A model generated the notes under the pieces. That model was not told where the DNA came from, searched no databases, and saw only the letters and a program-made list of their open reading frames with translations. From the NCBI GenBank assembly GCA_963740215.1, contig CAVUDJ010000019.1:248001-312000 (forward strand): a stretch of 64,000 nucleotides of DNA, written 5' to 3'. Position numbers and translations under genes: made by a program. Origin of the DNA: CAVVAL01 sp963740215 (GTDB taxonomy: Bacteria; Actinomycetota; Actinomycetes; Mycobacteriales; Cryptosporangiaceae). Below are positions 6,301 through 16,191 of the stretch, in pieces (the first letter of the stretch is position 1; every line of letters begins with the position of its first letter).

Positions 6301-9300
6301 TCAGACCGGCTTCGGCAGCGCCGCCTCGATGAGGCGGGACTGCTCCAGTTCGTGGACCTTGCTGGAGCCCGCGGCCGGGCTCGCCGAGGACTTCCGGGAG
6401 ACGCGCCGCAGCGCGACGCCGTCGAGCTGCTCCAGCAGGTTGAGCGCGACGAAGCTCCAGGCACCCTGGTTGGCCGGCTCCTCCTGGACCCACACGTGGT
6501 CGCTGGCGTTCGGGTACGCGGCCAGCGCCGCCTTCACCTCGGTGACGGGCAGCGGGTGGAGCTGCTCCAGCCGGAGGATCGCGGTGTTGGTGAGGCCACG
6601 GTCGGCCCGGGCAGCGAGCAGGTCGTAGAAGGCCTTGCCCGAGCAGAGGAGCACCCGCTCGACCTTGGCCGGGTCGAGCGGCGTGCCGCTGATGCCGGGG
6701 TCGGCGAGTACCGGCTGGAACGTGCCCGAGGTGAAGTCCTCCACCGCGGAGACCGCGCCCCGGTGCCGCAACAGCGACTTCGGGGTGAAGACGATGAGCG
6801 GCCGGTGGTCGGGGGTGAGCGCCTGGCGGCGCAGCAGGTGGAAGTAGTTCGCCGGGGTGGTGCAGTTGGCGACTGTCATGTTGTCCTCGGCGCACAGCTG
6901 CAGGAATCGCTCGATCCGCGCGGACGAGTGGTCCGGGCCCTGGCCTTCGTGGCCGTGCGGCAGGAGCAGCACGACGCCGGACTTCTGGCCCCACTTGGCC
7001 TCGCCGGAGGACACGAACTCGTCGATGATCGTCTGCGCGCCGTCGACGAAGTCGCCGAACTGCGCCTCCCACATGACCAGCGCGTCGGGGTTGGCGAGCG
7101 AGTACCCGTACTCGAAGCCCATCGCCGCGAACTCGGACAGCAACGAGTCGTGGACCCAGAACCGGCCCTGCTCATCGGCGAGGTGCTGCAGCGGGCTGTA
7201 CTCGGCACCGGAGCTCTTGTCGAAGATCACGGCGTGACGCTGGACGAACGTGCCGCGCCGGCTGTCCTGGCCGGCGAGCCGCACCGGGCGGCCGTCCAGC
7301 AGCAGCGAGCCGAACGCCAGGATCTCGCCGAAGCCCCAGTCGATGCCGCCCTCGCGGGACATCTTGTGGCGGCGCTCCATCTGCGGCTTGATGCGCTGGT
7401 GCGGCGTGAAGCCTTCCGGCCACTGGACATGCGCGTCGCCGATGCGGTGGACCATGTCCACCGGGACGGCGGTCTCGACCTTGTCGACGGTGGCCGCGGC
7501 GGTCATGAGCGGCTTCTGCTTCGGGCCGGATCCGGCGTCCTTGGTGGCCCGGAACACCGCCTCCAGCTGCTCCTGGTAGTCGCGCAGGGCGGCCTCTGCG
7601 TCGGCCACCGTGATGTCGCCGCGGCCGATCAGCGACTCGGTGTAGAGCTTCCGGACGCTGCGCTTGGCGTCGATGATGCGAGTACATCTGAGGCTGGGTC
7701 ATCGAGGGGTCGTCGCCCTCGTTGTGGCCACGACGCCGGTAGCAGACCATGTCGATCACGACGTCCTTGTGGAACGCCTGGCGGAACTCGAACGCGAGCC
7801 GCGCCACCCGGACGCACGCCTCGGGGTCGTCGCCGTTCACGTGGAAGATCGGCGCCTGGATCATCCGGGCGACGTCGGTGCAGTAGAAGCTGGACCGCGA
7901 GTACTGCGGCGCCGTGGTGAAGCCGACCTGGTTGTTCACGACGACGTGGACGGACCCACCGGTGCGGTACCCGCGCAGCTGCGACAGGTTGAGCGTCTCG
8001 GCGACCACGCCCTGGCCGGCGAACGCCGCGTCGCCGTGCAGCAGCAGCGGGACGACCGTGTAGCCCTCCAGGCCCTTGTCGATCAGGTCCTGCTTGGCGC
8101 GGACGATGCCCTCCAGGACCGGGTTCACGGCCTCCAGGTGGCTGGGGTTGCTGGTCAGCGAGACGGTCGTGGTGTGCTGGCCGTCCGGCGTCGTGTACTT
8201 CGCCTCGGCGCCGAGGTGGTACTTCACGTCGCCCGAACCGCCGACGGTCTCCGGGTCGATGTTGCCCTCGAACTCGGCGAAGATCTTCTCGTACGGCTTG
8301 CCGACGATGTTGGCGAGCACGTTCAGCCGGCCGCGGTGCGGCATGCCGATGACGACCTCGTCCATCTCGTCCTCGGCGGAGGCCTGGAGCACCTCGTCGA
8401 CGAGCGGGATGACCGACTCGCCACCCTCCAGCGAGAACCGCTTCTGGCCGACGTACTTGGTCTGGAGGAACGTCTCGAACGCCTCGGCGGCGTTCAGCTT
8501 GGCCAGGATCTGCTTCTGCTTGGCCGTGTCGGGCTTGTCGTGCTTGATCTCGACGCGGTCCTGGATCCACTTCCGCTCTTCGGGATCCTGGATGTGCATG
8601 TACTCGACGCCGATCCGGCGGCAGTACGAGTCGCGCAGGACGCCGAGGATCTCGCGCAGCTTGAGCGTGCGGGCGCCTGCGAAGCCGCCGACCGGGAACT
8701 CGCGGTCGAGGTCCCACAGGGTGAGCCCGTGCTGGAGGATGTCCAGGTCGGGGTGGTTGCGGATCTTGAACTCGAGCGGGTCGGTGTCGGCCATCAGGTG
8801 ACCACGCACCCGGTACGAGTGGATCAGCTCCAGCACGCGGGCGTTCTTGTCGATCTCGCCCTCGTGCGTGACGGTGACGTCGCGGACCCAGCGCACCGGC
8901 TCGTACGGCAGGCGCAGCGAGGAGAAGATCTCGTCGTAGAACTTGTCCTCGCCGAGCAGCAGCTGGTGCATGCGGCGCAGGAAGTCGCCGGACTGCGCGC
9001 CCTGGATGATGCGGTGGTCGTACGTCGAGGTGAGCGTGATGATCTTGCTGACCGCGTTGTTGGCGAGCGCCTCTTCCGACTGGCCGGCGAACTCGGCCGG
9101 GTACTCCATGGCGCCGACGCCGAGGATCGTGCCCTGACCCTGCATGAGCCGCGGCACCGAGTGGACCGTGCCGATCGTGCCGGGGTTGGTGAGGCTGATC
9201 GTGGTGCCGGCGAAGTCGTCGGCGGTGAGCTTGCCGGCGCGGGCACGGCGGATGATGTCCTCGTAGGCCTGCCAGAACTGCGTGAAGTCCATCGACTCGC

Positions 9301-10042
9301 AGTTCTTGACGCTGGCGACGACGAGCGACCGGCTGCCGTCCTTGCCCTTGAGGTCGATCGCGAGCCCGAGGTTGACGTGCTCGGGCGTGACCAGCGCGGG
9401 CTTGCCGTCGACCTCGGCGAACGAGTTGTTCATCTCGGGGAAGTCGGCAAGGGCCTTCACCAGCGCGTAGCCGATGAGGTGGGTGAACGACACCTTGCCG
9501 CCGCGGGCACGGGCCAGGTGGTTGTTGATGACGATGCGGTTGTCCGCGATCAGCTTCGCGGGGACCGCGCGGACGCTCGTGGCGGTGGGCACGTGCAGCG
9601 ACGCGTCCATGTTGGCGACGATGCGCGCCGCGGCGCCGCGCAGCGTGATCGTGTCGCCGGCCGGTACCGGGGCGGCGGGCTTGGCCTTGGCGGCGGGCGC
9701 CGGCGCGGGCTTCGCGGCCGGGGCCGGCTTGGTGGCCGCCGGACCCGGTGCGGACGGCTTGGCTGCGGGCGCCGCGGCGGCGGGGGCCTTGGTGGCGGGG
9801 GCCGGAGCGGCGGCCGTGGGCGCGGGCGCGGCCGGGGCGGGCTTGGCGCCGTCTACGGCCGGCGGCGCGGCCGTATCGGTGGGCGCGCCACCGGTCGGCC
9901 GGTAGTCGGCGAAGAAGTCGTGCCAGGCCGGATCGACGCTGGCGGGATCGGCGAGGTACTGCTGGTAAATGTCCTCGACGATCCACTCGTTGGGTCCGAA
10001 GCTGGCAAGGGGGTTATCCGCTGAGCTGCTCTGGGTCGACAC
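6301..10042 (-). CDS. kgd: Multifunctional 2-oxoglutarate decarboxylase/dehydrogenase, frameshifted in this sequence
   Basis: This is the actinobacterial fusion of an E1 helper segment (NPLASFGPNEWIVEDIYQQY), a long Ala/Pro linker, an E2-like succinyltransferase domain (LIGYALVKALADFPEMN, DHRIIQGAQSGDF) and a thiamine-diphosphate E1 domain (GMPHRGRLNVLANI, LLLHGDAAFAGQGVVAETLN, GFTTAP). It works in the citric acid cycle at the 2-oxoglutarate step. The frame breaks near 7683: after MTQPQMYS the expected IIDAKRSVRKLYTESLIGRGD continues in another frame, explained by loss of two bases. With these restored the protein is about 1247 residues, the family's normal length. GTG 10042 begins the conserved N-terminus. 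The break is probably a sequence error in an essential-type gene. Confidence 0.93.
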
Positions 10043-10178
10043 GGCCGGTCTATCGCCTCTTCTGCCGGGAGTGAGATTGTGGCGCCTGCAACAGCTCAGG
10101 CTACGCGCCCGCGCGAGGAGTCGACACCCGGCAGCTACCCTCTGGGACCGCCTGCCGGTGGTTTTGCTCACAGACGGT

Positions 10179-10218
10179 GCGGTTGGATCGCGCCTCAGGA
10201 GGGCACGATCCAACCGCA
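10179..10218. terminator. Palindrome, family Q copy 2
   Basis: Arms TGCGGTTGGATCG and CGATCCAACCGCA lie at 10179-10191 and 10206-10218, with partly paired bases between. It lies just after the ABC permease stop (10224, minus strand), in the space upstream of kgd, so it should terminate the ABC operon. Confidence 0.65.
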
Positions 10219-10223
10219 GCCGG

Positions 10224-11087
10224 TCAGCTGATGTCGCGTCGCTTCGTGATCAGGGTGCCGATCCCCGCGGCGACGAAGCCGTACGCGAGCAGCGTGAGCG
10301 CACCGGCCCACCACTCCGGCGCCTCGGGCGCGAGCTTCACGGCTGACGTCATCACGGACGACGCGCCGCTGGGCAGGTAGTAGTTGACGTCCTGGATCCA
10401 GGGCTGGTCGAGCCATTGCGACAGCCCGTACAGCAGGCCCGTCACGACGGTCTGCGCGACGAGGTAGAGCACCAGCGCGACGACGATCGAGGCGATCTGG
10501 TTCTTCAGCAGCGTGCCGATGCCCAGCCCGAACACGGCCCAGACGCCGAACGCCAGCAGGTTGAGCGCGATCGCGGTGATCACGTCCGGGTTGTCGAACT
10601 GCGTTCCGATGCCCTTGATCGAGAAGAACGTCGCGCCGGCGATGACCGACAGCACCGTGGTCAGGATCCCGAACGCGATGCCCCAGGTGAGCGCGCCGCC
10701 GAGCTTGGCCGCGATCACGCGCTCCCGCCGGGGCGACGCGAGGAACGTGGGCGTGGCGGTCTGGTGGAAGAACTCGTTCGTGATCACCAGGATGCCGATG
10801 AGCATCGCCAGCAGCAGGCCGATGTACTGGCCCGAGGTGTAGACGTTCGACGCCATGAACGCGACGTTGCGGGTCAACTCCCACTGCTGCTGGACGTCGG
10901 CCGCCGTCTGCTCGTCGAGGCCGGTGGTGTCCGGCGGCTCGGCCGTGGTGGTGTTGAGGGCGTCGTTCGCGGTGAAGATGTTGAGCCAGAGCGCCAGGCC
11001 GGTGATCACGGCGAGGCCGAGCATCATCAGCCACCACGTATTGGTGGTGCGGATCTTGAGAATCTCGCTGCGTACGAGGTTGATCAC
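10224..11087 (-). CDS. ABC transporter permease
   Basis: A 287-residue membrane protein of the ABC-2 type. It begins INLVRSEILKIRTTNTWWLM, the cytoplasmic start typical of these permeases, followed by six hydrophobic segments (for example LGLAVITGLALWL, IGLLLAMLIGILVI, IAFGILTTVLSVIAG, NQIASIVVALVLYLVA and a final one before KRRDIS). A periplasmic loop of about 45 polar residues follows the first helix. The GTG start overlaps the stop of the ATPase gene by four bases. With that ATPase it forms an exporter; the substrate is unknown. Confidence 0.9.
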   Translation of the reverse strand: MINLVRSEILKIRTTNTWWLMMLGLAVITGLALWLNIFTANDALNTTTAEPPDTTGLDEQTAADVQQQWELTRNVAFMASNVYTSGQYIGLLLAMLIGILVITNEFFHQTATPTFLASPRRERVIAAKLGGALTWGIAFGILTTVLSVIAGATFFSIKGIGTQFDNPDVITAIALNLLAFGVWAVFGLGIGTLLKNQIASIVVALVLYLVAQTVVTGLLYGLSQWLDQPWIQDVNYYLPSGASSVMTSAVKLAPEAPEWWAGALTLLAYGFVAAGIGTLITKRRDIS

Positions 11088-11989
11088 CGGATCTCCGCCT
11101 TCCCGCTGGTCAGCTCCAGGAACACGGCTTCCAGGTCGGAGTGCTCGGCGGTCAGCTCGTGGAGCTCGACACCGGCGGCGAACGCGGCCTTGCCGACGAA
11201 CGCCGTGTCGACGTGGTCGACGTGCAGCAGCTCCGGGCTGGTCTGGCGTACGGGTGCACCGTTGAGCGCGGCGATCAGCTTCTCGGCGTTCGGGGTGCGC
11301 ACCCGGACCGACACGCTCTGCTCGGAGCGCAGATCCGCCACCTTGCCCTGCCGGACGCTGCGCCCGCCGGCGATGATCACCACGTCGTCGACGGTCTGCT
11401 CGACCTCGGCCAGCAGGTGGCTCGACACGAGGATCGTGCGGCCCTCGTCCGCGAGGCTGCGCAGGAATCCCCGCAGCCAGCGGATGCCCTCCGGGTCGAG
11501 GCCGTTCGCCGGCTCGTCCAGGATCAGCACGCGCGGGTTGCCGAGCAGCGCGGCGGCCAGGCCGAGCCGCTGCCGCATGCCCAGCGAGTAGCCGCGCACC
11601 TTGCGGTTCGCGGCGGCCGACATGCCCACCTGTTCGAGGGCCTCGTCGGCGCGGCGGGCCGGCAGCCCGGCTGCGGCGCACAGCACTCGCAGGTGGTTCC
11701 GGCCGGTCCGGCCCTTGTGGAAGCTCGACGACTCCAGCACGGCACCCGCCGTCTCCAGCGGGCGCGGCAGGTCGGCGTAGTGCCGCCCGCCGATCGTCGC
11801 GGTGCCTGCGGTTGGCCGGATCAGGCCCAGCAGCATCCGCAGTGTCGTGGTCTTGCCGGCACCGTTGGGCCCGAGGAACCCGGTCACGGTGCCGGGCTCG
11901 ACGGTGAACGAGAGGTCGTCGACGGCTCTGACTTTCCTGAACTGTTTGGTCAGCCCCGAGACGACGATCCTCCCCTCAGGCTCAGCCAT
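11084..11989 (-). CDS. ABC transporter ATP-binding protein
   Basis: A 301-residue ATPase with Walker A GPNGAGKTT, signature YSLGMRQRLGLA, Walker B VLILDEPANGLDPEG and H-loop VSSHLLAEVEQ, plus a C-terminal extension of about 85 residues usual for DrrA-type exporters. It energises the permease encoded next to it, with a four-base gene overlap. The DrrA-like group includes antibiotic and lipid exporters, but neither a resistance nor a lipid gene is adjacent, so the cargo stays open. Confidence 0.92.
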   Translation of the reverse strand: MAEPEGRIVVSGLTKQFRKVRAVDDLSFTVEPGTVTGFLGPNGAGKTTTLRMLLGLIRPTAGTATIGGRHYADLPRPLETAGAVLESSSFHKGRTGRNHLRVLCAAAGLPARRADEALEQVGMSAAANRKVRGYSLGMRQRLGLAAALLGNPRVLILDEPANGLDPEGIRWLRGFLRSLADEGRTILVSSHLLAEVEQTVDDVVIIAGGRSVRQGKVADLRSEQSVSVRVRTPNAEKLIAALNGAPVRQTSPELLHVDHVDTAFVGKAAFAAGVELHELTAEHSDLEAVFLELTSGKAEIR

Positions 11990-12087
11990 CTGCTCCTCCT
12001 GCGTTACGAGCGGTCACGCGCACAGGGTGCCGTATCGCGCAAGTGCCCGTGCTCGCGCCCGTCAACGTCGGTGCCCACAGCACGAGC

Positions 12088-13632
12088 TCACCCGAGGTCG
12101 GCCAGTACGGCCCGGGCGGCGTTGTGGCCTGCGGCGCCGATCACGGATCCGGCGGGGAAGCAGCCGGCCGCGCCCGCGTAGACCCCGTCCACCCCGACCC
12201 GGTACGGCGCACGGTCGGTGAACGAGATCGAGTTGTCGATGTGGAAGATGTTCCCGCCGGTGATCCCGAAGTGGCTGGTGATCTCCGGCGGCGTGAGCGC
12301 GTTGACGTCGACCACGAGGTCGCGGACGCCCGGCGCGTACGCCTCGACCAGCTCCAGCAACCTGTCGACGTAACCGTCCTTCTCTGTGGCCCAGTCAGAC
12401 CCCGCCGGGCTGTGCGGCACACCCTGCACGAACAGCGCGGACGAGTGGTTGCCGGCCGAGTCCTGCAACGAGGTGTCCAGCGTGGAGTGCAGGTACCACT
12501 CCAGCGGCGGGGTCGCGTCGAGCCGGCCCTCCTGCGCGGCGCCGAACGCGTCGCGGAGGGCCGTGAGCACGCTGCCGTCGGCGGCGGGCGGCGGCAGCAG
12601 GTGGACGGTCGTGCCGTGCTGGCCCTTCGGCTCGGGCAGCGCGGCGAACACCGGCAGGTCGGCGAGCGCCAGGTTGACCTTCATGGTCTGGCCGGGGGAG
12701 CGCGCGGCCCAGTCCGCAGTCTTTTCGCGCAGGTCGGCGGGCGTGTGGTCGCCGAGCAGGCCCGGGATCCGGAACGCGTCGGCGGCGACGAGCACGGTCG
12801 TGGCTGCCAGGTGCTCGTCGGCGATGCGGACGCCGGTGGCGGTGCCGTTCTCGACGGTGATCTGGTCGACGGGGGTACCGAGCCGGATCTTGACACCGGC
12901 CTCGGTGGCGCGCCGGGCGAGCTGCTGCGTCACCGTGCCCATGCCGCCGCGCACCACCATCCAGGTGCCGCCGGCGCCGGGCAGCCGGCACATGTTGTGC
13001 ACGAGGAAGTTGTGACCGGACCCAGGTGACCAGGGCGAACCGGTCAGTCCCGGCATGCCGTCGGTCACGGCGTACATGCCGACGACCGTCTCGCTGGCGA
13101 ACCCGAACCTGCTCAGGTAGTCCATCGCGGAGCCGCGTACGAGGCTGACGAACGTCTCGCGCAGGTCCGGGCGGATGTAGCGCTCGGCGGTCTCCTCCAC
13201 CGGCAGCGGCTCGGCGAGCCACGCCGGTGCGAGATCGTCGCGCAGCGCCCCGATCTCAGTGGCAAGGGCCTCGTCTGCCCGCGCGTCGGCCTCTGTGAAG
13301 AACTCGGCGAAGAGCCGCCGGGCCTCGTCGCGGTCGCCGCCGAGCAGCAGGTGGCGGCCGTCGAGCGTAGGCAGGAAGTAGTGCGGATCGCGGCGTACCA
13401 GCGGCAGGTCGAGGTCGAGCGTGGTCAGCAGCTCGGGGGGCATCAGACCGAGCAGGTACGCCCCGGTGGACGCCCTCAGCTCCGGCGCCTTGGTGAACGG
13501 CGTCTCGGTGCGGCACGCGCCGCCCACGACGTCCGCCTGCTCGATCACCTGCACGTCCAGTCCGGCGCGTGCCAGCAGCGTCGCGGCGACCAGCCCGTTG
13601 TGCCCTGCCCCGATCACGATCACGTCAGCCAT
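12088..13632 (-). CDS. Phytoene-dehydrogenase-like FAD oxidoreductase (PYROXD2 type)
   Basis: A 514-residue flavoprotein. The N-terminus DVIVIGAGHNGLVAATLLARAG is the dinucleotide-binding fold, followed by VIEQADVVGGACRTE. A substrate domain follows (SRFGFASETVVGMYAVTDG, GGTWMVVRGGMGTVTQQLA), and the FAD-closing segment near the end is APYRVGVDGVYAGAAGCFPAG with VIGAAGHNAARA. The family covers carotenoid desaturases and related NAD(P)/FAD amine- or polyene-oxidising enzymes. No other carotenoid genes are present here, so carotenoid synthesis is not implied. ATG 13632 lies 16 bp downstream of a long palindrome. Confidence 0.85.
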   Translation of the reverse strand: MADVIVIGAGHNGLVAATLLARAGLDVQVIEQADVVGGACRTETPFTKAPELRASTGAYLLGLMPPELLTTLDLDLPLVRRDPHYFLPTLDGRHLLLGGDRDEARRLFAEFFTEADARADEALATEIGALRDDLAPAWLAEPLPVEETAERYIRPDLRETFVSLVRGSAMDYLSRFGFASETVVGMYAVTDGMPGLTGSPWSPGSGHNFLVHNMCRLPGAGGTWMVVRGGMGTVTQQLARRATEAGVKIRLGTPVDQITVENGTATGVRIADEHLAATTVLVAADAFRIPGLLGDHTPADLREKTADWAARSPGQTMKVNLALADLPVFAALPEPKGQHGTTVHLLPPPAADGSVLTALRDAFGAAQEGRLDATPPLEWYLHSTLDTSLQDSAGNHSSALFVQGVPHSPAGSDWATEKDGYVDRLLELVEAYAPGVRDLVVDVNALTPPEITSHFGITGGNIFHIDNSISFTDRAPYRVGVDGVYAGAAGCFPAGSVIGAAGHNAARAVLADLG

Positions 13633-13647
13633 GCCCTGTTTTCTACG

Positions 13648-13708
13648 CCGAGTTTCGGACTTTTGAGGGTCTGAGCGCCCGCCTGACCCTCAAAAGTCCG
13701 AAACTCGG
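13648..13708. terminator. Long perfect palindrome, family P copy 2
   Basis: Two perfect 24-base arms (13648-13671 and 13685-13708; left arm begins CCGAGTTTCGGACTTTTG) surround a 13-base loop. It lies between two minus-strand genes, so it should terminate the DUF3052 transcript before the oxidoreductase gene begins. Confidence 0.8.
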
Positions 13709-13715
13709 GGGTGGT

Positions 13716-14117
13716 TCAACGGCGGTCGGTGACGCGGACGACGAACTTCAGGCCGGACCACGTCTCGTCGATCGCGCACACCTTCACGTCGACCCGCCCG
13801 TTCGCCAGGCCGTACTCGCGGACGATGTTCCCGTCGAGGTCCGTGGGGATCTTCGCCGCCCGCTTCGGCCACGCGATCCAGATCGAGCCGGGCGTGGTCG
13901 TGCGGGGATGAAGCGCGGTCCAGCGGCGCGCGAGCGTGGCCATGTCGACGCAGAACAGCACGATCACGTCGTACGGATCGGGGCCCGGACGGCGGTGCGC
14001 ATCGACCCCGTCGAGGACGAACCCGTCCGGCGCACCGTCGAGGAGGACGCGGCTGTCCGGGCCGATGCCCAGCTTCTTCGGCAGCGGCGTGCCGCTGTAC
14101 CCGGCCGGTTGGCTCAT
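13716..14117 (-). CDS. DUF3052 family protein
   Basis: A 133-residue cytoplasmic protein with the layout of DUF3052: GYSGTPLPKKLGIGPDSRVLL, then DPYDVIVLFCVDMATLARRW, PGSIWIAWPKRAAKIPTDLD, IVREYGLANGRVDVKVCAID and ETWSGLKFVVR. The family is common in actinobacteria and of unknown biochemical function; its fold recalls methyltransferase-like proteins without a clear cofactor motif. A palindromic terminator separates it from the downstream oxidoreductase gene, so it is probably monocistronic. Confidence 0.88.
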   Translation of the reverse strand: MSQPAGYSGTPLPKKLGIGPDSRVLLDGAPDGFVLDGVDAHRRPGPDPYDVIVLFCVDMATLARRWTALHPRTTTPGSIWIAWPKRAAKIPTDLDGNIVREYGLANGRVDVKVCAIDETWSGLKFVVRVTDRR

Positions 14118-14130
14118 GGCACTCGACCAT

Positions 14131-14170
14131 AAGGGCTGCCTTCACGGGCGAGCCCGTGACGGCAGCCCTT
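14131..14170. terminator. Palindromic hairpin
   Basis: AAGGGCTGCC pairs with GGCAGCCCTT, and the inner TTCACGGGC pairs with GCCCGTGA with one bulge. It sits just upstream of the DUF3052 start (minus strand) and well before the nucleotidyltransferase gene. It may be a terminator of a lost transcript or a regulatory hairpin. Confidence 0.5.
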
Positions 14171-14262
14171 TGGGCCATCGCGCCTGGTCCGACCGGTTCC
14201 GATCTGGTATCGAACGGGTGAAAGCGTCGCGCTTCACCGCGATCTCAGCCACCCTCTGCGGC

Positions 14263-14949
14263 ATGGACCTCGACACCGGATGGCAGCAGGCGCTGCTGGC
14301 GGAGATCCGTGCCGTCGCCGCTGACGATCCGCGGATTCTCGCGGTGCAGGCGTACGGGTCGGTCGCCTCGGGGGAGGCCGACGCGTGGAGCGACCTGGAC
14401 GTGGCGGTCCGCGTCACCGCGGGCACCGCCGGTGCGATCGCGAACACGCGCTGGCTGTCGCGGTTCGGCCAGGTGTGGGCGAGCGACGCGTCGACGAACA
14501 GCAACCGCAGCGTGATGCGCGTCGTCTATGCCGACGGGCGGCGCGTCGACTTCACCGTGGCCGACGCGGGCCGCGTGGGGATGGTGCTGCCGCCCACGCT
14601 CGACCGGCTTACGGCGCGTACCACGCGGGTCCGTTTCTCGGCGGCGCTCGCCGTGGTGAAGGCGATCCGCGGTGACCTGCTCGTCGCGACCCACCTCACG
14701 CTCGGGCTTCTCCGTGACTGCCTCGAACTGGCGCTGGTGGTGCGTGACCGGTCGGACGTCGCCGACGACGTGCCCGCGCGCATCGCGTCGCTGCTCGCGG
14801 GCGGCGGTGGCACGGCGGCCGTGCTGGACGCTCTAGCCGGGGTGGCCGCGCTCTACGACGAGCTGGCGAACGTTCAGGATCCGGCGTACCGCTCGGACTG
14901 GTCCGGCCTGGACTCCCTGCTTGCCCGCGCTCGCGCCGCCGTCGCCTGA
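14263..14949 (+). CDS. Nucleotidyltransferase domain protein (aminoglycoside adenylyltransferase-like)
   Basis: A 228-residue protein with the minimal nucleotidyltransferase motif VQAYGSVASGEADAWSDLDV (GS..., S-D-x-D) at about residues 27-46 and a third carboxylate in RRVDFTVAD. The helical C-terminal half (VKAIRGDLLVATHLTLGLLRDCLELALV) resembles that of streptomycin 6-adenylyltransferases. A general substrate-adenylating role is likely; resistance is only one possibility. ATG 14263 is the first start before conserved sequence; an earlier in-frame extension crosses the hairpin at 14131-14170 and is unlikely. Confidence 0.75.
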   Translation: MDLDTGWQQALLAEIRAVAADDPRILAVQAYGSVASGEADAWSDLDVAVRVTAGTAGAIANTRWLSRFGQVWASDASTNSNRSVMRVVYADGRRVDFTVADAGRVGMVLPPTLDRLTARTTRVRFSAALAVVKAIRGDLLVATHLTLGLLRDCLELALVVRDRSDVADDVPARIASLLAGGGGTAAVLDALAGVAALYDELANVQDPAYRSDWSGLDSLLARARAAVA

Positions 14950-15055
14950 AGGTCCACTTCATGCCCTGATGCCCGAGGTTTGATGAGACGTTCTGCGCGG
15001 GAACTACCCGATTGCGCATCACAAATGCTCGGGGGATCACGCGGAGGTGGGCACC

Positions 15056-15346
15056 GTGGCAGTCCGTACCCGTTACAGCCGCTCGACGGCTGCGAGCGTC
15101 GTGCTCGCGATCACGGGGATCATCGTCGGTTTCATCGTGCTCGGGATCTTCTTCGTCCTGGCCGCGACGAACCGAGGCAACATGCTGGTCGACTTCGTCC
15201 TCGACGTGGCGACCTGGCTGACGACGCCGTTCCACAACCTGTTCCTGCGGGCGGACCCGCAGGAGGCCTTGCTGCTCAACTGGGGTCTCGCCGCGATCGT
15301 CTACGCGATCATCGGCGGCGTGATCGCCCGCTTCTCCCGCGGGTGA
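15056..15346 (+). CDS. Small two-helix membrane protein
   Basis: A 96-residue protein with two hydrophobic segments, VVLAITGIIVGFIVLGIFFV and a C-terminal one (NWGLAAIVYAIIGGVIARF), joined by a loop containing DFVLDVATWLTTPFHNLFL. The C-terminus ends RFSRG. GTG 15056 is chosen because GGAGG lies eight bases upstream; the GTG at 15047 overlaps that site. The type is common in actinobacteria without a known function. A hairpin follows the stop, so it is probably monocistronic. Confidence 0.75.
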   Translation: MAVRTRYSRSTAASVVLAITGIIVGFIVLGIFFVLAATNRGNMLVDFVLDVATWLTTPFHNLFLRADPQEALLLNWGLAAIVYAIIGGVIARFSRG

Positions 15347-15382
15347 TGCCCACACCAGCGCACGGCGAGAGCGCTGACAGGG

Positions 15383-15412
15383 ACAGGGCCGGGGAGGAGT
15401 TCCCGGCCCTGT
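15383..15412. terminator. Intrinsic-type terminator
   Basis: ACAGGGCCGGG and CCCGGCCCTGT form an 11-base stem with an 8-base loop. It lies between the small membrane gene and the convergent STAS gene and can serve both. Confidence 0.7.
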
Positions 15413-15446
15413 CTCCGTCTCGTCGCGGCTCCGCCCGCGACAAGTG

Positions 15447-15797
15447 TCAGATCAGCTCGGCGGTCGTGATGTTGAGGACCTTGCCGAGGCCGGTGTGTTC
15501 GAGGATGCGCACCACGTCCGCGCGGGGCGCCGCGAGGCACAGCCGGCTGCCGTTGCCGACGACGAGCTTCCGCAGCCGGACGAAGAACCGCAGCGCTGTC
15601 GAGTCGAGGAACGTGGTTCTGCTCAGGTCGACGGTGACGTCGGTCGGGGGCACGTCGGCCACCCAGTCGATCGCGGCCTGTAATCGCGGCGCGCACTCGA
15701 TATCGATTTCGCCCACCAGCGCGATGCTGAGGCGTGTGGCTTCCCGCCGGCAGTGCACGGCAGTCACGTCGGCGTCGAGTACAGGCGCGTCAGTCAT
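15447..15797 (-). CDS. STAS-domain protein (anti-sigma factor antagonist-like)
   Basis: A 116-residue stand-alone STAS domain: LSIALVGEIDIECAPRLQAA, VTVDLSRTTFLDSTALRFFV and RLCLAAPRADVVRILEHTGL. The Ser in LDSTAL is the usual phosphorylation site of anti-anti-sigma factors, which release a sigma factor by binding its kinase-type anti-sigma partner. No such kinase is adjacent. ATG 15797 starts close to the domain; an upstream in-frame ATG at 15899 would add 34 residues unlike the family. Confidence 0.85.
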   Translation of the reverse strand: MTDAPVLDADVTAVHCRREATRLSIALVGEIDIECAPRLQAAIDWVADVPPTDVTVDLSRTTFLDSTALRFFVRLRKLVVGNGSRLCLAAPRADVVRILEHTGLGKVLNITTAELI

Positions 15798-15966
15798 GAG
15801 ACCTCGGATGGGGCTCGAAGGGGGGACGGTCACGGTGGTGCGAGGGTGATGATGGCTCACTTTCCCGACTCCGTGCAACCAGGGCACTACGAAACGCAAT
15901 CATTGGGTCTGCCGTCAAGGCTTCGTTGCCGCGTGCAATGTCCGATCGGCGAGGTTATGCAGGTAT

Positions 15967-15987
15967 GCAGGGTCGAACCTACCCTGC
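15967..15987. promoter_or_regulatory. Inverted repeat in divergent promoter region
   Basis: GCAGGGT, seven bases, ACCCTGC: perfect 7-base arms in the divergent region between the STAS gene and the GntR/UTRA gene. It is a possible operator. The rest of 15798-16191 shows no other clear element. Confidence 0.35.
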
Positions 15988-16191
15988 GGTCACTCTGTTT
16001 ACTGAATCGACATCGCGCCGATCCGGAGCTTCATTCAACAGTCATGGTCTCGCAACACCCCCGACCTGGACGCTCGGCAACCGCGCCACTACGGTGGGTT
16101 TGACATGTTAACGGGGGAAACTCTGGCCGGCCCGCGCCCAGCTCGCCAGGAGTCCGACCGACAAGAGTCTGCAACGAGGACGGCGACGAAC

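Noticed and set aside
7650..7720. Programmed ribosomal frameshifting in kgd
   Set aside because: No slippery heptamer or pseudoknot is seen at the break, the family is not known for it, and many other genes in the window carry similar breaks.
7664..10024. A 786-codon open frame on the plus strand across kgd
   Set aside because: It is the mirror of a GC-rich gene: no start signal, no family sequence, and its composition follows from the third-position GC of kgd.
12088..13632. Carotenoid biosynthesis locus
   Set aside because: Only one phytoene-dehydrogenase-like gene is present, of the PYROXD2 type, without synthase or cyclase genes nearby.
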